Origin: an uncultured Chthoniobacterales bacterium
GTDB lineage: Bacteria > Verrucomicrobiota > Verrucomicrobiia > Chthoniobacterales > UBA10450
Direction of reading: 5' to 3'
DNA length: 14,581 nt
Assembly (NCBI GenBank): GCA_955652255.1
Contig: CATPAW010000061.1
Span: 1 to 14,581, forward strand
Made by a program: the position numbers and the translations under genes. The notes beneath the pieces were generated by a model. The model made no database searches. It was not told where the DNA came from and saw only the letters and a list, made by a program, of their open reading frames with translations. Shown in pieces: positions 6,247-13,425 of the stretch; position 1 is the first letter of the stretch, and every line of letters begins with the position of its first letter.

Positions 6247-7988
6247 CATTTCCGCAAAGCGACACTGATGATAATCGCGATCAATGTTACGCTCGCACAA
6301 AACTCGGCGAAAACTTCCCCATATCGCACATAGAAAGTGAGATCGCGTTCTGTCGGAACATTCACCTCCCCGGCGAGAACGCCTTCGGTGAAAGTGCCGC
6401 CAGTTTCATCCTGCAACAATTGCGTCACGCGGCCGAACTCATTCACGAAACAAGTCACGCCGGTATTTGCTGCGCGCACCATCGGACGGCGCGTCTCGAC
6501 ACAGCGGAAAATGGCGTTCGCCAGATGCTGTTGTGAACCGGCCGAATGCAAAAACCAGCCATCGTTCGTCACGTTCGCGAGCAGGTTTGCTCCTTTGAGT
6601 ACGAATTGCCTCGTCAGCTCGCCGATTGTGTCTTCAAAGCAAATCAGCGGTGCGATCTGCACGTCACTATTTGTTAGGCGAAAGACTGTGTGATCCTGGC
6701 CCGTCTCGAAATCACCCGGCACCCACTTGCCCGCGACAGCGGCAAAAATCGGGAACGAATGTCGAAGTGGAATGTATTCACCAAACGGCACGAGATGAAG
6801 CTTGCGATAAATTTGCACGTGCTGGCCGGCATCCGAGACGAGTGCCGCGGCATTATAATCGTGTCCATTCTCCACATCGATTGTTCCGAGGAGCAAGTCT
6901 GTCTTTGTCGACGCAGAAAAATCCATAACGAAGCGGTGAGTCTCTTCATCTTCGAGCACGGGGCCCGGCATCGCGCTCTCCGGCCAAATCAGCAAATCAG
7001 GCGGCGGTTCGACTTGCAGCGGGATAGCGCTCAATCGCGTGAATCGATTGAAAATCTGGGCGGTGAATTGTGGGTCGAATTTTTGTTTCTGTGGAACGTT
7101 TGCCTGCACCGCGGCAACGCGCACCGGTTTTGCTTGCGGTGGGTTGCGCGCAACCTGCCAGCCAAACACCAGCAAGCCGACCACTCCCAACATGGTAAAG
7201 TTTATGTCCCAGTGCGGTCGCATTCGATGTGTTCGCGCCTCGAGAAACAAACGCACTGGAATCGTGACCGCGATGACATTGACGAACGCAATTACGAACG
7301 ACAACCCGGTCACACCCGTGAATTCCGCGATTTGAATGAGCGGCCATTTGGCCCACAGGGCGACGCCGAGCCCGTTCCAACCAAACCCGCCGAAGAGCCA
7401 TCCGCGGATCCACTCATGGGTGCTCCACGCGGAGGCGAGGAGGAAGGCAAGCCACAAGTTGTTTGTCGATCTTAACCAGGATGAAGCCGGCATCGCCGTC
7501 GCCGGCTTGCCAGCGCGTTCGAGCATTTCGCTCCATTTGTCTTTTGTTGGTTCCATCTTCGTTGGGCTCGGCCTAACGAGTCCGCAAAACCAGCCCCAAA
7601 ACGCAAAATTCATTGCGAGATAGAGCGAAAGCAGCAGGGGCAAACCGTGCAGCCAGAAATCTTCAAACAAAGTCCCGAGCGAACCAAGCCAGCCAAATGT
7701 TCCCGTAAAAAAAACAACACCTGCGACGTACCCGAGGAGGAGATCGCGCAACCATCGCCGCTTTGAATTTTCTCCGGAGAACCAAATCGCCGCGAGCAGC
7801 GGAATGAGCGCAAACCAACAGAGCCAGCCTTGATTGAATGGCGCGAAACAGCCCATGCCAAGCAGCCCGCTCGCGATCGCGGCCAGCCACGGCCAGAAGG
7901 GCAGCGCCTTTCGTAACGCGCTCACTTCGCGCACGTCAACCGCGCCGGCGCCGCGTTTGTTCGCGCCGGCGGCCCGGTTGGATCGCAT
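6240..7988 (-). CDS. lnt: Apolipoprotein N-acyltransferase
   Basis: Inner-membrane enzyme that transfers the third acyl chain from phospholipid to the N-terminal Cys of diacylglyceryl lipoproteins. The 582-residue product has an N-terminal block of membrane helices (about 33-71, 83-137, 177-196, 219-250, 264-281), then a periplasmic nitrilase domain, and a last C-terminal helix (about 563-578). The Glu-Lys-Cys triad is visible: E337 in WPESAMPGP, K396 in YRKLHLVPFGEY and C450 in PLICFED. The loop 139-176 between the third and fourth helical regions is enlarged compared with E. coli Lnt. ATG 7988 overlaps the upstream small gene by 53 bases; GTG 7934, one base after that gene's TGA, is an equally good start and would give 564 residues. 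The last codon and stop come from a palindromic repeat. Confidence 0.96.
   Translation of the reverse strand: MRSNRAAGANKRGAGAVDVREVSALRKALPFWPWLAAIASGLLGMGCFAPFNQGWLCWFALIPLLAAIWFSGENSKRRWLRDLLLGYVAGVVFFTGTFGWLGSLGTLFEDFWLHGLPLLLSLYLAMNFAFWGWFCGLVRPSPTKMEPTKDKWSEMLERAGKPATAMPASSWLRSTNNLWLAFLLASAWSTHEWIRGWLFGGFGWNGLGVALWAKWPLIQIAEFTGVTGLSFVIAFVNVIAVTIPVRLFLEARTHRMRPHWDINFTMLGVVGLLVFGWQVARNPPQAKPVRVAAVQANVPQKQKFDPQFTAQIFNRFTRLSAIPLQVEPPPDLLIWPESAMPGPVLEDEETHRFVMDFSASTKTDLLLGTIDVENGHDYNAAALVSDAGQHVQIYRKLHLVPFGEYIPLRHSFPIFAAVAGKWVPGDFETGQDHTVFRLTNSDVQIAPLICFEDTIGELTRQFVLKGANLLANVTNDGWFLHSAGSQQHLANAIFRCVETRRPMVRAANTGVTCFVNEFGRVTQLLQDETGGTFTEGVLAGEVNVPTERDLTFYVRYGEVFAEFCASVTLIAIIISVALRKWL
7484..7508. 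repeat. Hairpin within the expanded Lnt loop
   Basis: AAGCCGGC (7484-7491), 9-nt loop, GCCGGCTT (7501-7508): a perfect 8-bp inverted repeat. It lies in the part of lnt encoding a hydrophilic segment of about 35 residues (KWSEMLERAGKPATAMPAS region) that E. coli Lnt lacks. It may mark an in-frame palindromic insertion like the one in clpB; its boundaries cannot be defined from this copy alone. Confidence 0.35.
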
Positions 7989-8241
7989 CTCGCAAATCGC
8001 GCGCGTAGGAAGGGTTCACGCGAAAGACACTGCGCTGAACATTCTCCATGGTACGCAGGTTGGCCTTGTCCGAAAGCACGTAGCCGAGTTGAATCAGCCC
8101 ATTGAGCTCGTCGAGAAACTCTGCCGTTTCCATCTCGCCAATTTGCTCGATCAACACCTTCCCGAAAGTTGGCGCGCCGCTCAGGCCCATTGTTTTCAGG
8201 AATGTGATCTCGCCGCCACTCAAATTAATCTCACGCCGCAT
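7936..8241 (-). CDS. Small winged-helix-like protein of unknown function
   Basis: A 101-residue protein that I cannot assign to a named family. From ATG 8241 it begins MRREINLSGGEITFLKTMGL. Predicted helices run through about residues 8-20, 28-36 and 40-56 (AEFLDELNGLIQLGYVLSD), followed by a likely beta-hairpin (SVFRVNP) and a terminal helix (SYARDLRDAI). This order, with GYV before a short strand, resembles a winged helix-turn-helix. The C-terminus is very basic (RRREQTRRRRG). The frame is also open to 8268, but ATG 8241 is preferred because it starts directly before the helical domain. It lies 39 bases after the mutase stop and overlaps the annotated lnt start, so it is co-transcribed. A role as regulator is inference. 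Confidence 0.7.
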   Translation of the reverse strand: MRREINLSGGEITFLKTMGLSGAPTFGKVLIEQIGEMETAEFLDELNGLIQLGYVLSDKANLRTMENVQRSVFRVNPSYARDLRDAIQPGRRREQTRRRRG

Positions 8242-8261
8242 AATTAACTTTCGACAAGGAA

Positions 8262-8275
8262 TCGACAACTGTCGA
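8262..8275. promoter_or_regulatory. Short dyad in front of the winged-helix-like gene
   Basis: TCGACA-AC-TGTCGA is a perfect 14-bp dyad in the 39-base gap between the mutase stop and the ATG at 8241, and another TCGACA lies at 8251-8256. It could be an operator for the adjacent putative DNA-binding protein or simply a small intergenic hairpin. Evidence is limited to symmetry and position. Confidence 0.25.
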
Positions 8276-8280
8276 GCGGC

Positions 8281-10245
8281 TCATCGCGCGAGCCGCGCGT
8301 GCACGTCTCTTTGTATAGAATCCCAAAGCCGCTCCAGCCGCTCATCGATCTCCATTTTAATTTTCTCCAGTTGCTCGGCACTAAATTTTCCCTTTTCCGG
8401 CCGGCGCTGCGCGAAAATGTAATATTTAATTTTTGGCTCCGTTCCCGAACCGCGCACGGCAATGCGTGTCCGATCCTCCAGTTCGAAGATCGACATCTTC
8501 TCCCTGGGAATCTCCTCGCCTTCGACATCGCGAATCGTTTCCGTTTCGAAATTTGTGATGCGCGTCACTTTTCCGCCGAGTATTTCGGCCGGCGGCGCAC
8601 TGGCATAAGATTCGAGCAGCCGAGCGATTTTGCCGGCGCCTTCTGCGCCTTCGAAATAAAGCGACGCGTTTTTTTCCGCGAAATAGCCGAACATCGAGAA
8701 AATTTCATCGAGCAGTTGGTCGACCGTTTGATTTCTCGACTTTGCGTAAGCGACGACTTCGCAAAACATGATCGCGCCGGCGTTTCCATCCTTGTCGCGC
8801 ACAAAATCGGCGCCGCTATAGCCGTAACTTTCTTCGCTGCCGAACACGTAAAAAGACGAGTGCGCGAGTCGCGCTGTTCGCGTTTCCTCTTCTGAAAGCT
8901 GGCGATACTTCTGGCGCACTCCCGCCGGCAACGCGCGTTCGTATTTCTCCAGCTTCGCGCCGAAATATTTGAAGCCGGTCAGGGTCTCAACACAGCGCAA
9001 ACCGTAATGCTCGGCGATTACCTTTTGCAGATCGGTCGTGACAAATGTTTTGATGATGACAGCGCGCCTCGCGTTCTCTTTGTTAAGCACCCCAATGTCA
9101 AACAGCGTTTTTATCCGGTAATAAGCGAGCAACGATCCGATTTGGTTGCCGCTGATTAGTTTCATCGTGCCAGTCGAGCTGCGCACGGCCACGCCCAGCC
9201 GGTCGCAGTCCGGATCGGTTGCGATGACAAGATCGGATTTCTTTTGCTGCGCGAGCGCGATTCCCATTTGCAATGCCTCGGCATTTTCCGGATTCGGAGA
9301 TTTCACCGTCGGAAATCGCGGGTCGAAGCGATCCTGCTTCGCGACGATCTCGAAATTGAAACCGAGCCGCTTAAGCATCGGTTTCAAAGTGACGCTGCCG
9401 GTCCCGTGCAGCGGAGTGAAGACGATGCGCAGCGATTTCGCCGCGCGCACAACCGTTGGATCGACAATCAATGTTTCGAGTCGCTCCATGTAGGCCTCAT
9501 CGACATCGTGCCCAATTATCGTGACGGCTCCTTGTCGATCTTTTGGCAACGGTTTGTAGGTTTCGCTCGCGATCGCATTCACTTTTTCGATGACTCCGCT
9601 GGCGTGCGGTTCGACTACCTGCGCGCCATCGGCAAAATAGACTTTGTAACCATTGTCGTGCGGCGGGTTATGGCTGGCGGTGATGACAACGCCGACACTC
9701 GCGTTCAAGTGGCGAACCGCGAACGACAATTCCGGCGTTGAACGCGGCCCGTCGAAGATCCAGGCGTGACAACCATTTTCGGAGGCGACCTTCGCTGCAA
9801 GCTCGGTGAATTCTTTGGAAAAAAATCGCGTGTCGTGCGCGATCACGATTTTTAGCGGGTTGTCGATCTTATTGTGCGCGTGCCACTCCTGGACGTACGC
9901 CACCAGTCCCTGCGTCGCGCGACTAACGTTGTAAAAGTTCATCGCGTTCGTACCGATGCATGGAAACTCTGGTCGCTCCTCAAGTGCTGCAGTACCTCGT
10001 TCCACCGCGGTCACAATTTTACCGATGGTGCGGCCGCGCAGTCCGCCCGTGCCGAATTCGAGCCTTTTATAAAACCGATCGTTCAGTTCCGCCCATTCAT
10101 TGCCAGCAACCAGCTCCTCGACGACGCGCGAATAAAGATCCGACGGAGCCGCGGCGAGCAGCCCGCGAATGTTCTTCGCCGCCGCATCGAGCAATTGGCC
10201 ACTGCTCAGCGCTTGCTCGATTCTTTTGTCCAACTCGTCCGGCAT
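8281..10245 (-). CDS. Phospho-sugar mutase (alpha-phosphohexomutase, PgcA-like)
   Basis: Cytoplasmic enzyme that interconverts hexose 1- and 6-phosphates through a phosphoserine, feeding glycogen, nucleotide-sugar and envelope glycan synthesis. All four signature loops of the superfamily are present in the 654-residue product: catalytic ITASHNPPHDNGYK (S191 is the phosphoserine), metal loop DPDCDR (344-349), sugar-specificity loop GSEESYG (469-475) and phosphate loop RGSGTEPK (598-605). The GSEES loop and overall length fit phosphoglucomutase-type (PgcA/PGM2-like) members better than bacterial PMM/GlmM of about 450 residues; substrate preference between glucose and mannose phosphates cannot be settled from sequence. 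ATG 10245 precedes a normal N-terminal helix. The gap to the ornithine cyclodeaminase-family stop upstream is 51 bases, on the same strand. Confidence 0.93.
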   Translation of the reverse strand: MPDELDKRIEQALSSGQLLDAAAKNIRGLLAAAPSDLYSRVVEELVAGNEWAELNDRFYKRLEFGTGGLRGRTIGKIVTAVERGTAALEERPEFPCIGTNAMNFYNVSRATQGLVAYVQEWHAHNKIDNPLKIVIAHDTRFFSKEFTELAAKVASENGCHAWIFDGPRSTPELSFAVRHLNASVGVVITASHNPPHDNGYKVYFADGAQVVEPHASGVIEKVNAIASETYKPLPKDRQGAVTIIGHDVDEAYMERLETLIVDPTVVRAAKSLRIVFTPLHGTGSVTLKPMLKRLGFNFEIVAKQDRFDPRFPTVKSPNPENAEALQMGIALAQQKKSDLVIATDPDCDRLGVAVRSSTGTMKLISGNQIGSLLAYYRIKTLFDIGVLNKENARRAVIIKTFVTTDLQKVIAEHYGLRCVETLTGFKYFGAKLEKYERALPAGVRQKYRQLSEEETRTARLAHSSFYVFGSEESYGYSGADFVRDKDGNAGAIMFCEVVAYAKSRNQTVDQLLDEIFSMFGYFAEKNASLYFEGAEGAGKIARLLESYASAPPAEILGGKVTRITNFETETIRDVEGEEIPREKMSIFELEDRTRIAVRGSGTEPKIKYYIFAQRRPEKGKFSAEQLEKIKMEIDERLERLWDSIQRDVHARLAR

Positions 10246-10296
10246 CGCCCGAAAACCATTCCGAGGCGGCTGTGCTTTGCAAGCCGGAAGGTGACT

Positions 10297-11205
10297 TCAA
10301 CGCGGCGATCTGGTTTCGGTGACGGATCGATACACCAACAGGGCCGCCGCAATATCTTCCACGGCCATGCCGAGAGATTTAAAGATGGTGATTTCGTTTG
10401 CGCGCGGTGGAACTTTGCCGGCAAGCGCTTCGCCGAGCTCGGCATAAATTTTTGCACCGGAAAGAATCAGGTCGCCGGATTCTTTCATCGCGCCTTCGCG
10501 CGAATCGACGAATACGACGTTTCGCATCGCGTCATCGTCCAGCTCGCGCCAATCAGGGCGACATGCGCCGACGGCGTTGACGTGGCAACCTAGTTTTAGC
10601 CACGCCCCGCGCAAGATCGACATCTTCGAATTCGTCGCGGTCACTACAACATCGGCGCGGCGCACGGCGTCTTCTGCCGACGTCGCTTTCGCGCCAATTC
10701 CTTTCGCGAATCGCTCCGCATGCGCTTTCGTGGGGCTCCAGACCCGGATTTCTTCGAATCGCCTAACGGGTCGCAGCGCTTCCAGGTGACTCTGCGCTTG
10801 CACGCCGCTGCCGAGGATTGCGAGAATCTTTGCATCGGTCGGCGCGAGAAATTTCGTCGCAACAGCCGACACTGCTGCCGTGCGCATTTCGGTGATCAAT
10901 CTTCCATCCATCACCGCGAGCGGCGTTCCTGTTGCCGGATCAACCAGAAAAATTGTGGCCATGTGCGTTGGAATTCCACGCTCGGCATTTGCCGTATAAA
11001 ACGTAACGACCTTTAGACCGAGTCCGTCGGGAGTTAGTGCCGGCATCATTCCAAAAAATCCGCCGGGCGGATCAACCGTGATGACGGAGCGCACCGGCTG
11101 CGTCACTTTGCCGGCTGAGAAATCGATCAGCGCTTCCTCCATCGCCGGAATCAATTCTTCTATTCGCAAATGCCGCCGGACTTGTTCTTCGTCGAGGTAC
11201 AACAT
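10297..11205 (-). CDS. Ornithine cyclodeaminase / mu-crystallin family NAD(P)-dependent protein
   Basis: A 302-residue member of the OCD/mu-crystallin family, which includes ornithine cyclodeaminase, archaeal-type alanine dehydrogenase and ketimine reductases. The N-terminal dimerisation part carries GMMPAL and LGLKVVTFY (K65, the family substrate Lys). It is followed by IPTHMATIFLVDPATGTPLAVMDG and TEMRTAA, then a Rossmann domain with ILGSGVQAQSH (130-140) and VGACRPDWREL. ATG 11205 is chosen because family members start ML-L-xxDV; the open frame extends to a GTG at 11235 inside a small inverted repeat. It is the first gene of the minus-strand unit, divergent from sucC with about 120 bp between. 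The exact substrate is not predictable; arginine/proline metabolism or amino-acid dehydrogenation is possible. Confidence 0.92.
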   Translation of the reverse strand: MLYLDEEQVRRHLRIEELIPAMEEALIDFSAGKVTQPVRSVITVDPPGGFFGMMPALTPDGLGLKVVTFYTANAERGIPTHMATIFLVDPATGTPLAVMDGRLITEMRTAAVSAVATKFLAPTDAKILAILGSGVQAQSHLEALRPVRRFEEIRVWSPTKAHAERFAKGIGAKATSAEDAVRRADVVVTATNSKMSILRGAWLKLGCHVNAVGACRPDWRELDDDAMRNVVFVDSREGAMKESGDLILSGAKIYAELGEALAGKVPPRANEITIFKSLGMAVEDIAAALLVYRSVTETRSPR

Positions 11206-11235
11206 CAGAGAGTGCTCGCTTTCGAGAGCACACAC

Positions 11236-11250
11236 GTTGTAGCGGCCGCT
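11236..11250. repeat. Solitary arm of the GTTGTAGCGGCCGCT palindromic repeat
   Basis: An exact 15-base copy of the left arm of the element at 6211-6246, here without its partner arm. It lies in the divergent intergenic region between the ornithine cyclodeaminase-family gene and sucC. A nearby short inverted repeat, GTGCTC / GAGCAC (11212-11217 / 11226-11231), is adjacent. A convincing sigma-70 promoter for sucC could not be picked out in 11251-11324. Confidence 0.6.
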
Positions 11251-11324
11251 GCATCAATCGTCGAAGAAAAACCATTGCTGCGATGCGCGCCGCGGGCTAA
11301 TTCCAGTTTGTCGCGCGGACAGGC

Positions 11325-12572
11325 ATGAACATTCACGAGTATCAAGCGAAGGAACTGCTGCAAAAATTCGGGGTGGCGACGCCGCGTGGAAAAGTTGCTT
11401 CGACTGCGGCTGAAGCGGAGCAAATCGCCCGCGAATTGGGAGATGTCGATCTCGCCACAGGACGAGTCCGTGTCGCCGCGGCGACCGGACTTGTCGTCAA
11501 AGCGCAGATTCATGCCGGCGGCCGGGGAAAGGGAACTTTCACCAATGGGTTTAAAGGCGGTGTGCATCTTTGCAAATCCCCAGCCGACGCGCGCGAGCTT
11601 GCGAGCAAGATGCTCGGACAGACTTTAGTCACGCACCAAACCGGACCAGCGGGTCGCGTGGTCAACAAAGTGCTGGTCGCGGAATCAGCCGAGATCACGC
11701 GCGAAATTTACTTTGCGATTCTGCTCGATCGCGCGACGGCCGGGCCGCTGATTGTGGCAAGCACGGAAGGCGGTGTTGAAATTGAAACAGTGGCGGCGAA
11801 GTTGCCCAAGAAAATTATTCGCGAGCCGATCGATCCGCTGGCCGGACTGCAATCGTTTCAGGCGCGCAAGCTGGCGAAGCAGCTGGCATTTGATTCGACG
11901 CAGCTCAAAGCCGCATCAAAATTGTTCGATGGGCTCTTTCGCACGTTTATCGGACTTGATTGCTCAATGGTCGAAGTCAATCCGCTGGTCGTAACGAGCA
12001 AAGGCGAAGTGCTTGCGCTCGACGCGAAATTCAATTTTGACGATAACGCACTTTATCGACACCCGGATATCGCGGCGATGCGCGACATCGCGGAAGAAGA
12101 TCCGCGCGAAGTCGAAGCTTCGAAACACGGTCTCAACTACATCGGACTCGACGGTAACATCGCGTGTCTCGTTAATGGCGCCGGCCTGGCCATGGCCACG
12201 ATGGACATCATCAAATTTTACGGCGGTAATCCGGCTAATTTCCTCGATGTCGGTGGTGGCGCGACCGAGGAGCAGGTGACTGAAGCTTTCAAGATCCTGA
12301 TCGCAGACAAAAATGTGAAAGCGATCTTGGTTAATATTTTCGGCGGCATTATGAAGTGCGACATCATCGCGCAGGTAATTATCAACGCGGCGAAGACAGT
12401 GAAATTATCAGTGCCGCTTGTGGTGCGCCTGGAAGGAACGAATGTCGAAGCCGGAAAAAAATTAATCGCGGATTCAGGCCTTGCCGTCATTGCAGCGGAC
12501 GATTTGACCGATGCGGCGCGGAAGGCGGTAGCCGCCGCAAGCTCCAAATCCCAAGCTCCAAATCCCAAGTAA
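11325..12572 (+). CDS. sucC: Succinate-CoA ligase, beta subunit
   Basis: Beta subunit of succinyl-CoA synthetase, the TCA-cycle enzyme that couples succinyl-CoA to nucleotide triphosphate formation. It pairs with SucD encoded 1.2 kb downstream. The 415-residue product starts MNIHEYQAKELL, typical of SucC. It has the ATP-grasp segment VVKAQIHAGGRGKG (57-70), MVEVNPL, NGAGLAMATMD, and the C-terminal domain motifs LDVGGGATEEQV, VNIFGGIMKCDIIA and RLEGTNVEAGKK. Two oddities are visible. Residues about 40-54 (DVDLATGRVRVAAAT) are an extra stretch in the N-terminal subdomain, where SucC normally passes straight from the helix into VVKAQ. The last residues (SSKSQAPNPK) are encoded by a 14-bp tandem repeat that continues past the stop. 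The catalytic core appears complete. Confidence 0.96.
   Translation: MNIHEYQAKELLQKFGVATPRGKVASTAAEAEQIARELGDVDLATGRVRVAAATGLVVKAQIHAGGRGKGTFTNGFKGGVHLCKSPADARELASKMLGQTLVTHQTGPAGRVVNKVLVAESAEITREIYFAILLDRATAGPLIVASTEGGVEIETVAAKLPKKIIREPIDPLAGLQSFQARKLAKQLAFDSTQLKAASKLFDGLFRTFIGLDCSMVEVNPLVVTSKGEVLALDAKFNFDDNALYRHPDIAAMRDIAEEDPREVEASKHGLNYIGLDGNIACLVNGAGLAMATMDIIKFYGGNPANFLDVGGGATEEQVTEAFKILIADKNVKAILVNIFGGIMKCDIIAQVIINAAKTVKLSVPLVVRLEGTNVEAGKKLIADSGLAVIAADDLTDAARKAVAAASSKSQAPNPK
11456..11484. repeat. Hairpin-rich insertion-like segment within sucC
   Basis: CAC(A)GGAC-GA-GTCCGTG (11456-11472) can fold into a small hairpin with one bulge, and TCGCCGCGGCGA (11473-11484) is a perfect 12-bp palindrome directly after it. 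The segment falls within the codons for about 15 residues that look extra relative to ordinary SucC. It is consistent with an in-frame palindromic insertion, but the boundaries are uncertain. Confidence 0.35.
12539..12569 (+). repeat. 14-bp tandem repeat forming the sucC 3' end
   Basis: Two exact copies of AAGCTCCAAATCCC (12539-12552 and 12553-12566) followed by a third AAG, with degenerate related sequence (CCCAAGTTCCAAAATGG) continuing to 12598. The repeat encodes the last SucC residues and contains its stop (TAA 12570-12572). Inverted relatives lie at 13001-13034. Confidence 0.75.
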
Positions 12573-12594
12573 ACAACCAAACCCAAGTTCCAAA

Positions 12595-12960
12595 ATGGAA
12601 GACGGCGCTAAACCACGTGATCTCGAGGATCGAACATTTCTGTTCGCGGAGTCGGTGCGCACTTCTGTGAAGCAATTGCCCAGAACAGTGAGTAACAGAG
12701 AAGGCGTCAGGCAAGTTGTGCGCGCATCGGGTTCAGTCGCGGCCAATTGGATCGAGGCCGACGAGGCTTTGAGCAAGAAAGACTTTTTAATGCGCGCGAA
12801 GATTTGCCGGAAAGAAGCCAAAGAGAGTCGCTTGTTTTTGCGTCTGATTGACGTCGGCTTGACGAAAAGCAATATCGCCAGGCGCGATGCGTTGGCCGCG
12901 GAAGCGCGGGAGCTGACGCTAATCTTCTCAGCAATCATTTCGAAGAGCAGCGGATCATAA
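12595..12960 (+). CDS. Four-helix-bundle protein (23S rRNA intervening-sequence / S23 type)
   Basis: A 121-residue, almost entirely helical protein of the family first seen in intervening sequences of 23S rRNA genes and structurally related to the Avd accessory protein of diversity-generating retroelements. The diagnostic pattern is present: DLEDRTFLFAESV (9-21), then VRASGSVAANWIEADEA (42-58, matching the family RSGTSIGANxxEA), then FLMRAKICRKEAKESRLFLRL (64-84), and a last helix ELTLIFSAIISK. ATG 12595 lies in degenerate repeat sequence with no clear ribosome-binding site, so expression may depend on read-through from sucC, whose stop is 22 bases upstream. The function of free-standing members is unknown; no reverse transcriptase or variable-repeat gene is in view. 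Confidence 0.85.
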   Translation: MEDGAKPRDLEDRTFLFAESVRTSVKQLPRTVSNREGVRQVVRASGSVAANWIEADEALSKKDFLMRAKICRKEAKESRLFLRLIDVGLTKSNIARRDALAAEARELTLIFSAIISKSSGS

Positions 12961-13000
12961 GCGCAGTTTTTTGGCTTATTGCGAATTGAGAGTTTGCCTG

Positions 13001-13034
13001 GAGCTTGGGAATTGGGATTTGGAACTTCTGGAAC
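13001..13034 (-). repeat. Inverted counterpart of the sucC-tail repeat
   Basis: GAGCTTGGGAATTGGGATTT followed by GGAACTTCTGGAAC. Read on the minus strand, this gives GTTCCAAATCCCAATTCCCAAGCTC, clearly the same motif family as 12539-12598. Its last bases (GGAAC, 13030-13034) sit eight bases before the ATG of the first VOC gene and resemble a Shine-Dalgarno core, so the repeat may serve as that gene's ribosome-binding site. Confidence 0.6.
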
Positions 13035-13041
13035 AGCAAAC

Positions 13042-13425
13042 ATGAAAATCAAATCAATCGGCTTCGTCGGCATTCCAGTGACGGACTTGAAACGCGCGCG
13101 CGGTTTCTATGAGGGCGTGCTCGGTTTGGAGGTCTCGGAGGAAATGATGAGCGGCAAATGGATCGAGTACGCAGTGGGCGATGATACGCTGGCAATCGCA
13201 AATGTGAGCGACGCGTGGACGCCGTCGGATCAGGGAACGGGCGCGGCATTAGAAGTGGAAGACTTCGAGGAGGCGATCGAGCGGTTGAAAGAACGGCATG
13301 TGCGATTTGCGGCGGAACCGTTCGAAACACCGTGCTGTCACATGGCCGTCGTGCAGGACCCTGACGGCAACAAGTTGATCATCCACAAATTGAAACCGGA
13401 AAACGAAAAGGGAATCTGTTTATGA
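13042..13425 (+). CDS. VOC (glyoxalase/bleomycin-resistance fold) family protein, first copy
   Basis: A 127-residue single-module VOC protein made of paired beta-alpha-beta-beta-beta units. It starts MKIKSIGFVGIPVTDLKRAR and has the FYEGVLGLE strand-helix junction, the LEVEDFEEAIERLKERHVRF second helix, and ends QDPDGNKLIIHKLK. ATG 13042 is preferred over an upstream in-frame start at 12979 because the intervening residues are repeat-encoded. The usual first-strand metal-ligand His is Gly, and a His sits where a Glu ligand often occurs in the last strand (LIIH), so any metal site would differ from glyoxalase I; substrate unknown. It overlaps the next gene by four bases (ATGA), showing translational coupling. 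Confidence 0.88.
   Translation: MKIKSIGFVGIPVTDLKRARGFYEGVLGLEVSEEMMSGKWIEYAVGDDTLAIANVSDAWTPSDQGTGAALEVEDFEEAIERLKERHVRFAAEPFETPCCHMAVVQDPDGNKLIIHKLKPENEKGICL

Larger units (their letters stand above)
12539..13034. mobile_element. Putative four-helix-bundle gene cassette with inverted flanking repeats
   Basis: A roughly 0.5-kb unit made of CCAAATCCCAA-type repeats on the left, the four-helix-bundle gene at 12595-12960, and the same motif inverted on the right (TTGGGAATTGGGATTTGG, 13005-13022). It separates sucC from the genes leading to sucD, which are usually adjacent. IVP-type genes are known as insertions within 23S rRNA genes and are recalled as scattered single genes flanked by such repeats elsewhere. 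It encodes no transposase, so mobility would depend on outside factors; the mobile nature is inference. Confidence 0.4.

Noticed and set aside
6690..7475. Plus-strand open frame of 261 codons
   Set aside because: Lies wholly antisense to lnt, whose catalytic motifs are clear; composition is Arg/His/Pro-rich with no family motif, typical of a GC-rich shadow frame.
9874..10593. Plus-strand open frame of 239 codons
   Set aside because: Antisense to the mutase N-terminus and the ornithine cyclodeaminase-family C-terminus; it spans two real genes and shows no domain signature.
11275..11303. TTGCTG-17-TAATTC as a sucC promoter
   Set aside because: Spacing is right but the -10 match is poor and such matches are expected by chance; not listed as a feature.
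12539..12598. CRISPR-like array from the tandem 14-mer
   Set aside because: The units are directly adjacent without spacers, too short, and no cas gene is present.
12595..12960. Diversity-generating retroelement, suggested by the Avd-like four-helix bundle
   Set aside because: No reverse transcriptase, template repeat or variable repeat can be seen on either side; the protein alone is common as a solitary gene.
12474..13073. Minus-strand open frame of 199 codons over the four-helix-bundle gene
   Set aside because: The plus-strand frame has the recognisable family pattern; the antisense frame runs through repeats and has no coherent motifs.
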